Below the pieces are notes generated by a model. The model searched no databases. It worked only from the letters and a program-made list of their open reading frames with translations, and was not told the origin of the DNA. Source: Bacillota bacterium (GTDB lineage: Bacteria; Bacillota_I; Bacilli_A; Erysipelotrichales; Erysipelotrichaceae). Taken from it: 52,984 bases of DNA. Positions 41,298-49,929 of this stretch are shown in pieces. The position numbers were made by a program, and so were the translations under genes. The stretch lies in NCBI GenBank assembly GCA_023426935.1, contig JAEZBR010000046.1, forward strand, positions 1 to 52,984, given 5' to 3'. Each line of letters opens with the position of its first letter. Positions within the stretch are counted from its first letter, which is position 1.

Positions 41298-42111
41298 CTT
41301 TACTCACCTCATAGATTTTGATCAGTTGTTCAATACTCAGTTGTTGCGGTCTGGTTTGGATTTCAATCTCGGCTTTATTTAAAATTCTCGCTGCTTTATC
41401 TTTATCGTCGGTTATTTTCGTTAAATTATTTAAACAGGTCTTTCTGCGTAGTTGAAACATCCCCCGGACAAAGGCAAAGAATTCTTCTTGATTGCTTACT
41501 TGAATCGGATATGGGCGTCTTTTCATTTGAATGATCATACTGTCAACTTTAGGCTGAGGATTAAAACACTGTTTACTAACTTTCATAATCTTTTTAATAT
41601 CACATAGGTACCAAGCGATTACACTTAACGCATTGTAATCGGGACTGTCGCACTTCGCTAAGAATCTTTGGGCAACTTCCTTCTGCATCATCACGGTATA
41701 AGACACAAAATTAACATTCGCTTTTAACGCCTTGAATAAAACCGGGGTCGTAATATAGTATGGTAGATTCGAAACGAAAGAAAGATCCTGACCAGAATAG
41801 ATACTAAGATCGGTTTTAAGAAAGTCTTCGAAGATAATTTCTACATTCGGATAATTTCTCAGATTATCCTTCAATGCCGGTTCTAAATCTTTGTCGATCT
41901 CATACGCAATAACTTTAGAAGCAACTTTCGCTAATTCTTTGGTTAAGATTCCTAAGCCAGGGCCGACTTCCATAATTACACCCGGGGGGTCCGTTTTAAC
42001 TACCGAAGCCATCTTTTCCGGAATTGATGAATCAGTTAAAAAGTTCTGACCATAATACTTCTTAGGATCCAAACCATAATGTTTTAACTGTACTTCAGAG
42101 GCGTTGGGCAT
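41290..42111 (-). CDS. ksgA: 16S rRNA (adenine1518/1519-N6)-dimethyltransferase
   Basis: KsgA dimethylates two adjacent adenines near the 3' end of 16S rRNA late in 30S assembly. 273 residues. The SAM-binding motif is MEVGPGLGILTKELA, and the catalytic motif NLPY is in SNLPYYITTPVLF. It opens with the conserved KKYYGQNFLTD. The ATG overlaps the rnmV end by 17 bases with GAAAGGATC ahead, matching the usual rnmV-ksgA coupling. Confidence 0.97.
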   Translation of the reverse strand: MPNASEVQLKHYGLDPKKYYGQNFLTDSSIPEKMASVVKTDPPGVIMEVGPGLGILTKELAKVASKVIAYEIDKDLEPALKDNLRNYPNVEIIFEDFLKTDLSIYSGQDLSFVSNLPYYITTPVLFKALKANVNFVSYTVMMQKEVAQRFLAKCDSPDYNALSVIAWYLCDIKKIMKVSKQCFNPQPKVDSMIIQMKRRPYPIQVSNQEEFFAFVRGMFQLRRKTCLNNLTKITDDKDKAARILNKAEIEIQTRPQQLSIEQLIKIYEVSKDA

Positions 42112-42640
42112 TGTTTAAGATCCTTTCTAGATCTTCCTTTGTGGCTTTTACTAAGTTTAGCCAATGATAGAAGTTCTTGCCATTACCATAACCTATTTTT
42201 AATTCTTCGGCGACTATTTCCCGTTTTTGCGCACTGTCAGTCTCGCCGGTAAAACCCAAAGAAAGATAATCATCGTAACTCAGGGATTCTTCACCGTTAT
42301 TGCCGGATACTAAGTTATCTAAAGCTTCTATTAAGATATCGTCTTTAGCGTGTTCGACTCCGACTTTATGGTGACCTAAGGCATCCTTCTTCGCAATGAA
42401 AGCCTGTTTCGCACTAGGAATCTGCTGTAAGATTTTGTGTCTGATCCGATTGCCGGGTGAATCCGGATCGGTAAAGATAATGATATCGCGCGACTTACTA
42501 ATCGCCGCCAATAAATCAATCGTACTCTGAGGGCAGGATAATCCCCCGGTGATAATAATTTCGGCATCATAGATTTTTCTAAGTCGAAGCGCATCATTCT
42601 TTCCTTCCACCACTAAAACTTCATTAATCTTTTTTCTCAT
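42095..42640 (-). CDS. rnmV: Ribonuclease M5
   Basis: RNase M5 matures 5S rRNA. The 181-residue protein has an N-terminal Toprim domain (EVLVVEGKND, ITGGLS, FTDPDSPGNRIR) and the C-terminal DUF4093 region. The ATG at 42640 overlaps the stop of the upstream 3D-domain gene (ATGA). An upstream TTG-type opening to 42679 would only lengthen it into that gene and lacks homology. Confidence 0.94.
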   Translation of the reverse strand: MRKKINEVLVVEGKNDALRLRKIYDAEIIITGGLSCPQSTIDLLAAISKSRDIIIFTDPDSPGNRIRHKILQQIPSAKQAFIAKKDALGHHKVGVEHAKDDILIEALDNLVSGNNGEESLSYDDYLSLGFTGETDSAQKREIVAEELKIGYGNGKNFYHWLNLVKATKEDLERILNNAQRL

Positions 42641-43545
42641 AGCGCACACCCGTACTGTCCTAAGGAATTCTTTGTCCACTTTCCAAACTTCACAATCGTC
42701 GCTTTCGTATCTTTGCTAGTAACCCATTTTCCATAGGTGATGCTCATATTGCTTTGTAAACCAACGAATAAATCTATGTGATTGCCGGTAATCGCGCCAC
42801 CGCGATCTAGTACAATCACTTCGAACGGCTGACCGCTGACTAAACCTGCCCCTTCCCAGTGATGATTCTCTATCCGCATTACCGTGCAATAAGGAAGGGC
42901 TTTATCGGCGGCGATAATATAGTACCCCTGATAAGTTAAGCCGTTAACATAACTGCCATCCCATTGCCTTACTCCGTAGTTCTTATCGTAATGGATCCCC
43001 GCCCCAAAGTTCCCAATTCCCGTATATTGTCCTGAGCATCCTTCGCAATCGACACCGTAACGCGTATATTCAATATACATATATGCCCCTACCTTAACTG
43101 GCGAACCCGGACGATATTCAATATCCCCGGCTTCTATAGCTGTTTCTTCCGTGATTGCCTTCCTAGTCATCAGTCTTCCGAACATATCATAGGTCAAGGC
43201 ATACTTCGTATAGTAATAGCCGCTTTTCCCGGTCGTTCCTTGGGAATATAGAAAATATGGACCCGCATTCTGCGAGGTTTGCGTTTCTTTCTCGATTGGT
43301 AATTCATAGAAGCGCCCTTCGTAAGTTGATTGGGTTCGATTGACCACGGATGCGTCATAGATCGAAATACTGGTCCCGTCGCTTCTTCCTACAATAATTG
43401 CGGGATATTTTAAACCAACGCCAATCGAAATGACGATCGTTGTCACAATCATCACCCGATACCAATTACGCCAGCTCCAGGTGGTTAATTCTTTTTGGAA
43501 ATTATCCACCGCACGATTAAAACTGAAATCGATCTTCAGTTTCAT
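42637..43545 (-). CDS. G5/3D-domain wall-associated protein (YabE-like)
   Basis: A 302-residue membrane-anchored extracellular protein. Residues 1-27 are cytosolic, and about 28-50 is a transmembrane helix. A G5-like region covers about 110-150 (YTKYALTYDMFGRLMTRKAI). The C-terminal 3D domain has the three acidic residues (FEVIVLDRGGAITGNHIDLFVG), as in resuscitation-promoting or lytic-transglycosylase-like proteins. Relatives such as YabE cleave or remodel peptidoglycan. Position between tatD and rnmV matches B. subtilis yabE. Both ends overlap neighbours by 4 bases (ATGA). Confidence 0.85.
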   Translation of the reverse strand: MKLKIDFSFNRAVDNFQKELTTWSWRNWYRVMIVTTIVISIGVGLKYPAIIVGRSDGTSISIYDASVVNRTQSTYEGRFYELPIEKETQTSQNAGPYFLYSQGTTGKSGYYYTKYALTYDMFGRLMTRKAITEETAIEAGDIEYRPGSPVKVGAYMYIEYTRYGVDCEGCSGQYTGIGNFGAGIHYDKNYGVRQWDGSYVNGLTYQGYYIIAADKALPYCTVMRIENHHWEGAGLVSGQPFEVIVLDRGGAITGNHIDLFVGLQSNMSITYGKWVTSKDTKATIVKFGKWTKNSLGQYGCAL

Positions 43546-44315
43546 AATTTCACCTTAAATAATTCTTCGTAATTCTTAATTACCGCAGCTTGTAATTCTT
43601 CTTCGGAAATTCCTTTTAATTGAGCCAGGAATTCTCCGACATATCGGACATTCTTTGATTCGTTTATCTGGCCTCTAAAGATTTGAGGGGTTAAAGCCGG
43701 AGAATCGGTTTCCGTTAAAATTCGGTCTAACGGAATCGAAAAGGCGGCTTCTTTGGGTTTGATTGAATTCTTATAAGTTAAAGGTCCTCCGAAAGCGAAA
43801 TAAATTTTTCCTAAAGTCAGATATCTTTGAGCCATCTCTTTGGAACCGCTGTAACAATGCATTAACACTCCCGCCTTGACCGGATATTGTTTAAGAATAT
43901 TGTAAGTATCTTCATACGCATCACGGGCATGAACAATAATTGGTTTATCATATTCATTCGCATAATTAATCTGGCGAATAAAACACTCTTTTTGCAACTC
44001 ATTGTAAGAAGTATCCCAGTGATAATCCAAACCGATTTCCCCTACCGCTATAATGTTTTTATTCTGCAACGCTTTCTCTAATTTATTCCAATCCGTCTGT
44101 GAATATTTCTGAAGATCTTCGGGATGATATCCTAAGGCGACATCGATATAAGGATATTGCTGATGAAGTTTTAAACAGTATTCCCCTTCTTCAAGATTAC
44201 AAGCGATTGCTAAAAGATGTCCGACATTATTTTCTTTACATCTTTCTAAATAACCTTCCGGGTCTTTCTTAAAAGATTCATCGGCTAAGTGGGAATGGGA
44301 ATCGAGCCAGTACAT
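43542..44315 (-). CDS. tatD: TatD-family DNA/RNA hydrolase
   Basis: A 257-residue metal-dependent hydrolase of TIM-barrel fold, probably a 3'-5' exonuclease. Metal ligands are visible as DSHSHL, GEIGLDYHWD, HARDAYED, HCYSG and TETDSPAL. It begins one base after the mnmE stop and overlaps the next gene by ATGA. No ribosome site stands out, which fits coupled translation. Confidence 0.95.
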   Translation of the reverse strand: MYWLDSHSHLADESFKKDPEGYLERCKENNVGHLLAIACNLEEGEYCLKLHQQYPYIDVALGYHPEDLQKYSQTDWNKLEKALQNKNIIAVGEIGLDYHWDTSYNELQKECFIRQINYANEYDKPIIVHARDAYEDTYNILKQYPVKAGVLMHCYSGSKEMAQRYLTLGKIYFAFGGPLTYKNSIKPKEAAFSIPLDRILTETDSPALTPQIFRGQINESKNVRYVGEFLAQLKGISEEELQAAVIKNYEELFKVKL

Positions 44316-44316
44316 T

Positions 44317-45648
44317 TTATTTACCTAAACAGAACCGACTGAAAATATCGTCCAGTAGGTCCTCCTTTGTATATTTACCGATAATTTCACGCAGATAATC
44401 ATGTGCTTGATTAATATCGACCTGCACCAAATCTAACTCTCTTCCCTCAATCAAAGATTTCTTCGCGTCTTGCAAAGAACTATACGCTTGATTAAGTAAA
44501 CCAATTTGGCGGGGATTAGACATTGTCGGATCTTGGATATCGGCATGAACAGTTTCATACATTTCATTTATCTTCTTAATCAAAGGTTCGATTTCACCTT
44601 TCAAAGCAGAAGTTTCTACCCCCTCCTTGTCCGATTTTAGATCCGCTTTATTATAGACAATGATTCGATTTTTATCTTTGGTTAATTCTAGTAATTCCTG
44701 ATCATTATTATCTAAAGGTTTACTATTGTCGATTACTAGGAGAATCAACTGTGCCTTCTTAATTAAATCCAAACTACGATCGACACCAATCATTTCCACC
44801 GTATCTTTTGTCTGACGTATCCCTGCCGTATCCATCAGTTTCAAGGTCACATTCTGTAACCTAATCTCTCCTTCAACTATATCTCTAGTCGTCCCGGGAA
44901 TATCCGTGACAATCGCTTTATCTTCTTCCAATAAGGCGTTCAATAAACTCGATTTACCGACGTTGGGTTTCCCGATGATTGCTGTTAGAATACCTTCTCT
45001 AACAATCTTGCCGCTTTCGGCTTTCGCTAAGATTTGTTTAAGATCTTTTAACCACTTATCGACCATCGGTTTAACTTCTTGGTCACTTAAAACTTTCACA
45101 TCCTGGTATTCCGGATAATCGATATTAACTTCGATATTCCCGATGGTTGTAACCATTTCTTCCAGTAACGGCTTTATTAATTTTGAAACGGAACCGCGCA
45201 ATTCATCAGTCGCCAAAGTAAGTTGATCAAGATGCTGAGCTTCAATCAAATCATTTATCGCTTCGGCTTGAGTAAGATCCATCTTGCCATGTAAGTAGGC
45301 TCTAAGCGTAAACTCCCCTCTTTGAGCCATGATTGCCCCGTTAGAGATTAGTAAACTCAAGACCGTATTGACGACAAAGGTACCGCCATGCAGGTTTATT
45401 TCGGCCAAGTCTTCCCCGGTATAACTATGTGGGTGCCGATAAATAGCCACTAACACTTCATCAATGACTTTACCAGTCTGAGGGTCTTTCAGATAACCGT
45501 AATTCATCGAATTCGTTGCGGCTTTATCTAAATTACCCGTAAATACTTTTTTAAGAATCGGAAAGGTTTTTTCGCCGGAGAGACGAATTATAGCGATTGC
45601 TCCGGTACCATAAGGAGTTGCTAAAGCGGTTATCGTGTCATAGAGCAT
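44317..45648 (-). CDS. mnmE: tRNA modification GTPase MnmE
   Basis: MnmE with MnmG installs the 5-carboxymethylaminomethyl group on wobble U34 of several tRNAs. 443 residues. The N-terminal folate-binding domain (TITALATPYGTGAIAIIRLSG) precedes a G domain with GKPNVGKSS, TTRDIVEG, DTAG and NKAD. The C-terminal signature is FCLGK, including the catalytic Cys. AAAGGTGG lies 9 bases before the ATG. It heads a nine-gene minus-strand chain ending at the HAD gene, with a TAGAAT -10 at 45678-45673 divergent from the SRAP promoter. Confidence 0.97.
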   Translation of the reverse strand: MLYDTITALATPYGTGAIAIIRLSGEKTFPILKKVFTGNLDKAATNSMNYGYLKDPQTGKVIDEVLVAIYRHPHSYTGEDLAEINLHGGTFVVNTVLSLLISNGAIMAQRGEFTLRAYLHGKMDLTQAEAINDLIEAQHLDQLTLATDELRGSVSKLIKPLLEEMVTTIGNIEVNIDYPEYQDVKVLSDQEVKPMVDKWLKDLKQILAKAESGKIVREGILTAIIGKPNVGKSSLLNALLEEDKAIVTDIPGTTRDIVEGEIRLQNVTLKLMDTAGIRQTKDTVEMIGVDRSLDLIKKAQLILLVIDNSKPLDNNDQELLELTKDKNRIIVYNKADLKSDKEGVETSALKGEIEPLIKKINEMYETVHADIQDPTMSNPRQIGLLNQAYSSLQDAKKSLIEGRELDLVQVDINQAHDYLREIIGKYTKEDLLDDIFSRFCLGK

Positions 45649-45672
45649 TCAATTTGTCCACCTTTCAGGTAT

Positions 45673-45678
45673 ATTCTA
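45673..45678 (-). promoter_or_regulatory. -10 box of the mnmE operon
   Basis: TAGAAT on the minus strand gives a leader of about 18 bases that contains the AAAGGTGG site. It lies back-to-back with the SRAP promoter, within 20 bases. Confidence 0.45.
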
Positions 45679-45687
45679 CTACATATT

Positions 45688-45696
45688 TGCTATAAT
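45688..45696 (+). promoter_or_regulatory. Extended -10 of the SRAP gene, leaderless
   Basis: TGC-TATAAT (extended -10), followed by exactly 6 bases and the ATG at 45703. The expected start site is the A of the ATG. No Shine-Dalgarno precedes it. Confidence 0.6.
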
Positions 45697-45702
45697 CTGA
45701 TT

Positions 45703-46263
45703 ATGTGCGGACGATACTATGTTGAACCCGATGACCAATATCTGGAGCTTTATAGCAAAGCCCAAAGGTTACATAAATTACCTTTAGACCTTCCTAAGGC
45801 GAAAGATGTTCATCCCGGTGAAAATGCTTTGGCTCTGGGATTAAGTTCCAAGGGCGTTTTTCCCGGATTTTTGACTTGGGGTTATCCGGAGTTTCAGGAT
45901 AAGTTATTGATCAATACGCGGATTGAAACAATCCAGGAAAAAGAGATATTTAAAACTTCTTTTGAAAAATACCGCTGTGCCTTAGTCGCCAACGGTTTCT
46001 ATGAATGGGATAGTAAGCATCAGAAATACTTCATTACCGGAAAAGATAAGTTATTCTATCTGGCTGGAATTTTTGAACCTAAATCCAAGGGTTTTTCAAT
46101 CATTACTAGGGATTCATATGGCGAATTAGCGAATATTCATCCCCGTTCACCGATTATTTTAGATCAAAACCAAGCCAAGGCTTATTGTGAGAAAAGCTTG
46201 GATTATTCAGCCCTTTCAAGCTTAACCCCGGAACAAATTTTACAAATTGCCTCAAATGTTTAG
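45703..46263 (+). CDS. SRAP-family DNA abasic-site crosslinking protein (YedK/HMCES type)
   Basis: SRAP proteins cap abasic sites in single-stranded DNA by forming a thiazolidine link with Cys2. The 186-residue protein keeps MCGRYY with Cys2, the NTRIETI Asn, Glu in NGFYEWD and His in HPRSP, so all known active-site residues are present. Cys2 must be exposed by Met removal, so the exact start matters. This ATG is unambiguous yet appears leaderless. Its stop codon lies inside the CIRCE operator of the next gene. Confidence 0.93.
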   Translation: MCGRYYVEPDDQYLELYSKAQRLHKLPLDLPKAKDVHPGENALALGLSSKGVFPGFLTWGYPEFQDKLLINTRIETIQEKEIFKTSFEKYRCALVANGFYEWDSKHQKYFITGKDKLFYLAGIFEPKSKGFSIITRDSYGELANIHPRSPIILDQNQAKAYCEKSLDYSALSSLTPEQILQIASNV

Positions 46264-46301
46264 CACTCTAGTCTTGACAGTGCTAACTACCGTGGTATAT
46301 T
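46260..46301 (+). promoter_or_regulatory. CIRCE operator and promoter of hsp20
   Basis: TTAGCACTC-N9-CAGTGCTAA at 46260-46286 matches the HrcA-binding CIRCE consensus, with one mismatch (C for G in the right arm). The -35 TTGACA (46274-46279), a 16-base spacer and -10 TATATT (46296-46301) overlap it, so HrcA would block polymerase. Confidence 0.88.
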
Positions 46302-46352
46302 ACAGTTGTGATCAGAAAAGGTCACCAAGTAAACCATAAGGAGGTATCTAAG

Positions 46353-46778
46353 ATGTTACTACCAAGAGTATTTGTTGAGGATCTGTTAGACGATCCGTTC
46401 GCAAACGAATTCCCCATGGATAAAAATAGTCACCATGAAGATTCGTGGATGAAGACCGATGTTAAAGAAACGGAAAACGGCTATGAGATGGCGGTTAATT
46501 TACCGGGATTCAAGAAAGAAGATGTCAAGATTTCCCTTAATAACGGCTATCTAAACATTGTCGCGACCACTAACAACGAAGTAAAGGACAATGACAAGAA
46601 AGGTCATATGATCCGTCATGAACGTTATACCGGCTCCTGTCAAAGAAGCTTCTATGTCGGCAATGACGTTGAAGAAAAGAATATTAAAGCTAAATTTGAA
46701 AATGGGGTATTGTTAATCGATCTACCGAAAGTCGATCAGAAGAAGATCGATGAATCTAAGTTCATCGCAATCGAATAA
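46353..46778 (+). CDS. Small heat-shock protein Hsp20
   Basis: A 141-residue ATP-independent holdase. The alpha-crystallin domain covers about residues 32-130, with the conserved MAVNLPGFKKEDVKISL start and the A-x-x-x-n-GVL motif (AKFENGVLLIDLP). The C-terminal IxI-like tail is weak. The ATG at 46353 has AAGGAGG 7 bases ahead; a frame-open stretch to 46308 precedes it but is leader. A CIRCE operator places it under HrcA, which is more typical of groE and dnaK than of hsp20. It is followed by its own terminator. Confidence 0.94.
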   Translation: MLLPRVFVEDLLDDPFANEFPMDKNSHHEDSWMKTDVKETENGYEMAVNLPGFKKEDVKISLNNGYLNIVATTNNEVKDNDKKGHMIRHERYTGSCQRSFYVGNDVEEKNIKAKFENGVLLIDLPKVDQKKIDESKFIAIE

Positions 46779-46786
46779 CCACCACT

Positions 46787-46812
46787 AAGGCTCCGATAAG
46801 GAGCCTTTTATT
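46787..46812 (+). terminator. Intrinsic terminator of hsp20
   Basis: Arms AAGGCTCC and GGAGCCTT around a 5-base loop, then TTATT. An outer CCAC/GTGG pairing can extend the stem. Confidence 0.8.
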
Positions 46813-46881
46813 GTGGTCTTACCTTTTCTAATTGCCAACCGGCCTAGTTTATCCTAAATAGCTTTGAAGGGAGCGTCTTTT

Positions 46882-48155
46882 ATGAGCAACTATAAACCAA
46901 GAGTCGTAGATACAATTTTAGCCGATAAACTAAATGAAAAAGGTGCAGTAGTCATTGAAGGACCTAAATGGTGTGGCAAAACAACTACAGCCTCACAAGT
47001 TGCTAAAAGTATCTTGCGAATGGATGAACCTAAAAAACGCGACGAAAATCTACAACAATCAGAGATTAATCCAGAAGTTCTATTGGCCGGAGAAACACCT
47101 AGACTTATTGATGAATGGCAAATCGCTCCTATAATTTGGGACTCTATAAGATATGAAGTGGATACTCGAGGTAAAGAAGGACAATTCATTTTAACCGGAT
47201 CTGCGGTGCCCCTTGACTCAAAGGAAATTACGCACTCCGGTACCGGAAGATTCACCTGGCTGACAATGCGACCAATGTCACTATTCGAATCAGCAGAATC
47301 GACCGGTGAAGTAAGCTTGGCAGAATTATTTAAAAGCCCCGCAAAAATAGGCGGTAAGAATCCTTTAACCATTGAAAAACTAGCATTCGCCATTTGTCGA
47401 GGCGGATGGCCACATGCAATAGAAATGAATGAAAAAGCAGCACTTGCACAAGCGTTTGATTATTATGATGCCGTAGTTCGCTCAGATATAAATCGAGCTG
47501 ATGGAGTTAATAAAAATCCCGAAAGAGTAAAGCGACTGATGCGTTCTTACGCAAGGAATCAAGGGGCACAGATATCAAGCACAATGCTAAGGGATGACAT
47601 TGCAGGCAACGACATACAATCAATTAATACAAATACCGTATTATCGTATATCGATGCCCTCAAAAAATCTTTGTGATTGAAGATCTCGCGGCTTGGAATC
47701 CTAATTTAAGATCTAAAACTGCAATCAGAACTTCCGATACCCGGTATTATACCGATCCCTCGATTGCTAGTGCCGCACTAGGTGTCGGACCAAATGATCT
47801 TATCAATGATCTAAATACCTTAGGTTTACTATTTGAAACGATGTGTGTCCGTGACCTCCACGTTTATGCGGAAAGCCTAGACGGAAATGTTTTACATTAT
47901 CGTGACAAGTCCGGTTTAGAATGCGATACCGTTATTCAGCTAAGAAACGGTTCCTATGGTATAGCCGAAATAAAATTAGGCGGCGAAAAACTAATTGCAG
48001 AAGGGGTCGCAAACTTAAAAAAATTAAATGAAAAGTTTGATCTCACTAAAATGAAATCGCCTTCTTTCATGGCGATCATAACCGGCGGGGGAGACTATGC
48101 TTATAAACGTAATGATGGAATCTATATCGTTCCCATCGGGTGTTTAAAGAATTAA
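46882..48155 (+). pseudogene. AAA_14/DUF4143 ATPase, split by a frameshift
   Basis: The two pieces together make one AAA+ ATPase of about 424 residues, a family often described as DNA-binding or restriction-like ATPases of unknown role. The 5' piece (46882-47676) has Walker A EGPKWCGKTT, a Walker B region PRLIDEWQ and sensor LTGSA. It stops at TGA right after AAAAAATCTTTG. The 3' piece (47673-48155) carries the DUF4143 domain and the nuclease-like HYRDKSGLECD...GIAEIKLG. Re-reading with one base back after the A6 run gives KKIFVIEDLAAWNP, the expected junction. The start ATG follows AAGGGAG. Real mutation, slippage and assembly error remain open. Confidence 0.8.
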
Positions 48156-48159
48156 TTTA

Positions 48160-49761
48160 TTAGCGATTAAAACAATTTTGATAACCAGGCGCAAAATGGA
48201 AGCCCAGATTTACAACAATCATTCCATTCCACTCAATGACTGATCCTTCATCCGGAAAAATGTTAGTCATATTTTTATAAGTGTCCGAACGAACAAAACT
48301 TACATAATCATCTAGCTTACATTTTTGATAATCAAAATTCGTAAAATCCGCAAATAGATTATGCCAACCATTAACTTGACCATTCTGAATATTCCAGATC
48401 AAGCCATAGCGGGCAACAGTCCAAGAAAGATTTTTCACGGTCTCCTTATCTAATCCGATTGAAGTGTCAATCGTTCCGATAATTAAGATCTTACGTCCAT
48501 GAAGATCCGTATAATGATCACTTAGATACTTCTCAACTAAAGTCACTTCTTCCAGATATAATTTTTTACTTCTCGCTTGAACATTCTGAAATAAATTTGC
48601 GAATAAACTAAAGTTAACGATCAAAGCCGCAAGAGAAATAATCATCACGATTTTTGTCACACAAATAAGTTTAGTTTTCTTAATACTTACTTTACTGAGG
48701 AAGAATAAATAGATCAAACTTACCCCCGGCACCATTAGTATTCCGGTCGGTCCTACTTCGATGGTGTTAGAGAACGCTATAACGCAAACTCCAAAGATTG
48801 CCAAAGGAATTAACCCTATGGCAAGTAACCATAAGAATAAATGAGCCCTATCTTTCTTTAGTTTTATTCCGATCATGAACAAATTAATAATTCCGATCAA
48901 GAAGATTACCGTATTAATGATCCAACGACCATAATAAGTATTCCTCAAGTAATAATTTGAAAAATAATAATAACCAAAAGATTTATAAGCCTTAGGGATT
49001 GCTTTTAAAATACTATTCAAATCTAGCTCACTTAAAGAACTGAAACCATTCCCAGTATACGCTTTTACATGGGCAACCATCTGCACGATCTTTGCCAAGC
49101 CTAAATATACTAAAGCTGCGACGATTATCATTATTAAGATCAATAGATATTTCTTAATCAGCTGTTTAATTTCTTTGTTTTCTTCCAACTCTTTGATGGC
49201 ATTAAATAATAATAAAGTGATCGTAACAAAGAAATAAGCCTGATAGATGCTTAAAGAGCCAACTAAGAATAAACACCCCCAGAGATAATTCAATTTCTTT
49301 TCTGAATGTGACCAAAAATACGCAGCTAAACTTGCAAAGAGAAACGATAAAGCATAAGCGTCGGAACAATAGTAATAGGTCAAAGAATCCATGAAACAAG
49401 GTGTTAACATGATAACTAAACCACCCAGCCATAATTTCCAACCGGATAGTTTTAGAAGTCTACCTATCACTAAGACTGCTAGACTAACCAAAAAGATAGC
49501 GAGTAAGGTATCGATGGTCGGATATAGTTTAAAATTTCGTAAGGAATCAAGCCAGCTCAAACCGAATCTACTTAACGCAATCTCCCAATAATCACTCATC
49601 TTCTGATATAAACCATTCCAGATTGAATCGGGATTAGGTAAGATCTGCGTTATCAAAGGCCAATAAACAATTACTCCCGCTAAGTTGGTTATAAATAACG
49701 TGATCCACGCATCTTTAGTATCCTTGAACCACGCTCTAGTTTTCGTCCCGAAATTTTTCAT
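48160..49761 (-). CDS. GtrII-like polytopic membrane protein
   Basis: A 533-residue protein with about 11 hydrophobic segments and a soluble C-terminal domain of roughly 130 residues. The pattern (NLAGVIVYWPL, NPDSIWNG near the start, then YYYCSDAYALSFLFASLAAYFW) resembles GtrII-family glucosyltransferases that decorate surface polysaccharide, or a general GT-C scaffold. The donor and acceptor are unknown. It stands alone, convergent with the ATPase pseudogene and divergent from tex. It lacks a ribosome site, and a TAGAAT box lies 6 bases before the ATG. Confidence 0.7.
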   Translation of the reverse strand: MKNFGTKTRAWFKDTKDAWITLFITNLAGVIVYWPLITQILPNPDSIWNGLYQKMSDYWEIALSRFGLSWLDSLRNFKLYPTIDTLLAIFLVSLAVLVIGRLLKLSGWKLWLGGLVIMLTPCFMDSLTYYYCSDAYALSFLFASLAAYFWSHSEKKLNYLWGCLFLVGSLSIYQAYFFVTITLLLFNAIKELEENKEIKQLIKKYLLILIMIIVAALVYLGLAKIVQMVAHVKAYTGNGFSSLSELDLNSILKAIPKAYKSFGYYYFSNYYLRNTYYGRWIINTVIFLIGIINLFMIGIKLKKDRAHLFLWLLAIGLIPLAIFGVCVIAFSNTIEVGPTGILMVPGVSLIYLFFLSKVSIKKTKLICVTKIVMIISLAALIVNFSLFANLFQNVQARSKKLYLEEVTLVEKYLSDHYTDLHGRKILIIGTIDTSIGLDKETVKNLSWTVARYGLIWNIQNGQVNGWHNLFADFTNFDYQKCKLDDYVSFVRSDTYKNMTNIFPDEGSVIEWNGMIVVNLGFHFAPGYQNCFNR

Positions 49762-49767
49762 GCCGTA

Positions 49768-49773
49768 ATTCTA
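49768..49773 (-). promoter_or_regulatory. -10 box of the GtrII-like gene, leaderless
   Basis: TAGAAT on the minus strand with exactly 6 bases to the ATG at 49761. An overlapping TATACT (49778-49773) would give a 5-base leader. Either way no Shine-Dalgarno fits in the message. Confidence 0.5.
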
Positions 49774-49929
49774 GTATATCTTTCAAACAGTAGTATGAAA
49801 TAACTGTGAAATTCACCTAATGTTCAGTTTCAGAATTTTCTGAAATGGAATATCTCATTCTTTCCTTTCTTACCATCCGAATTTCGATTATACTAGTAGT
49901 CGTGCCTGAAAATTAGGAGGAAGAAAAAC

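Noticed and set aside
46890..47393. Long antisense frame (167 codons, minus strand) inside the AAA ATPase gene
   Set aside because: It is the mirror of a well-matched coding frame, has no ribosome site and resembles nothing known.
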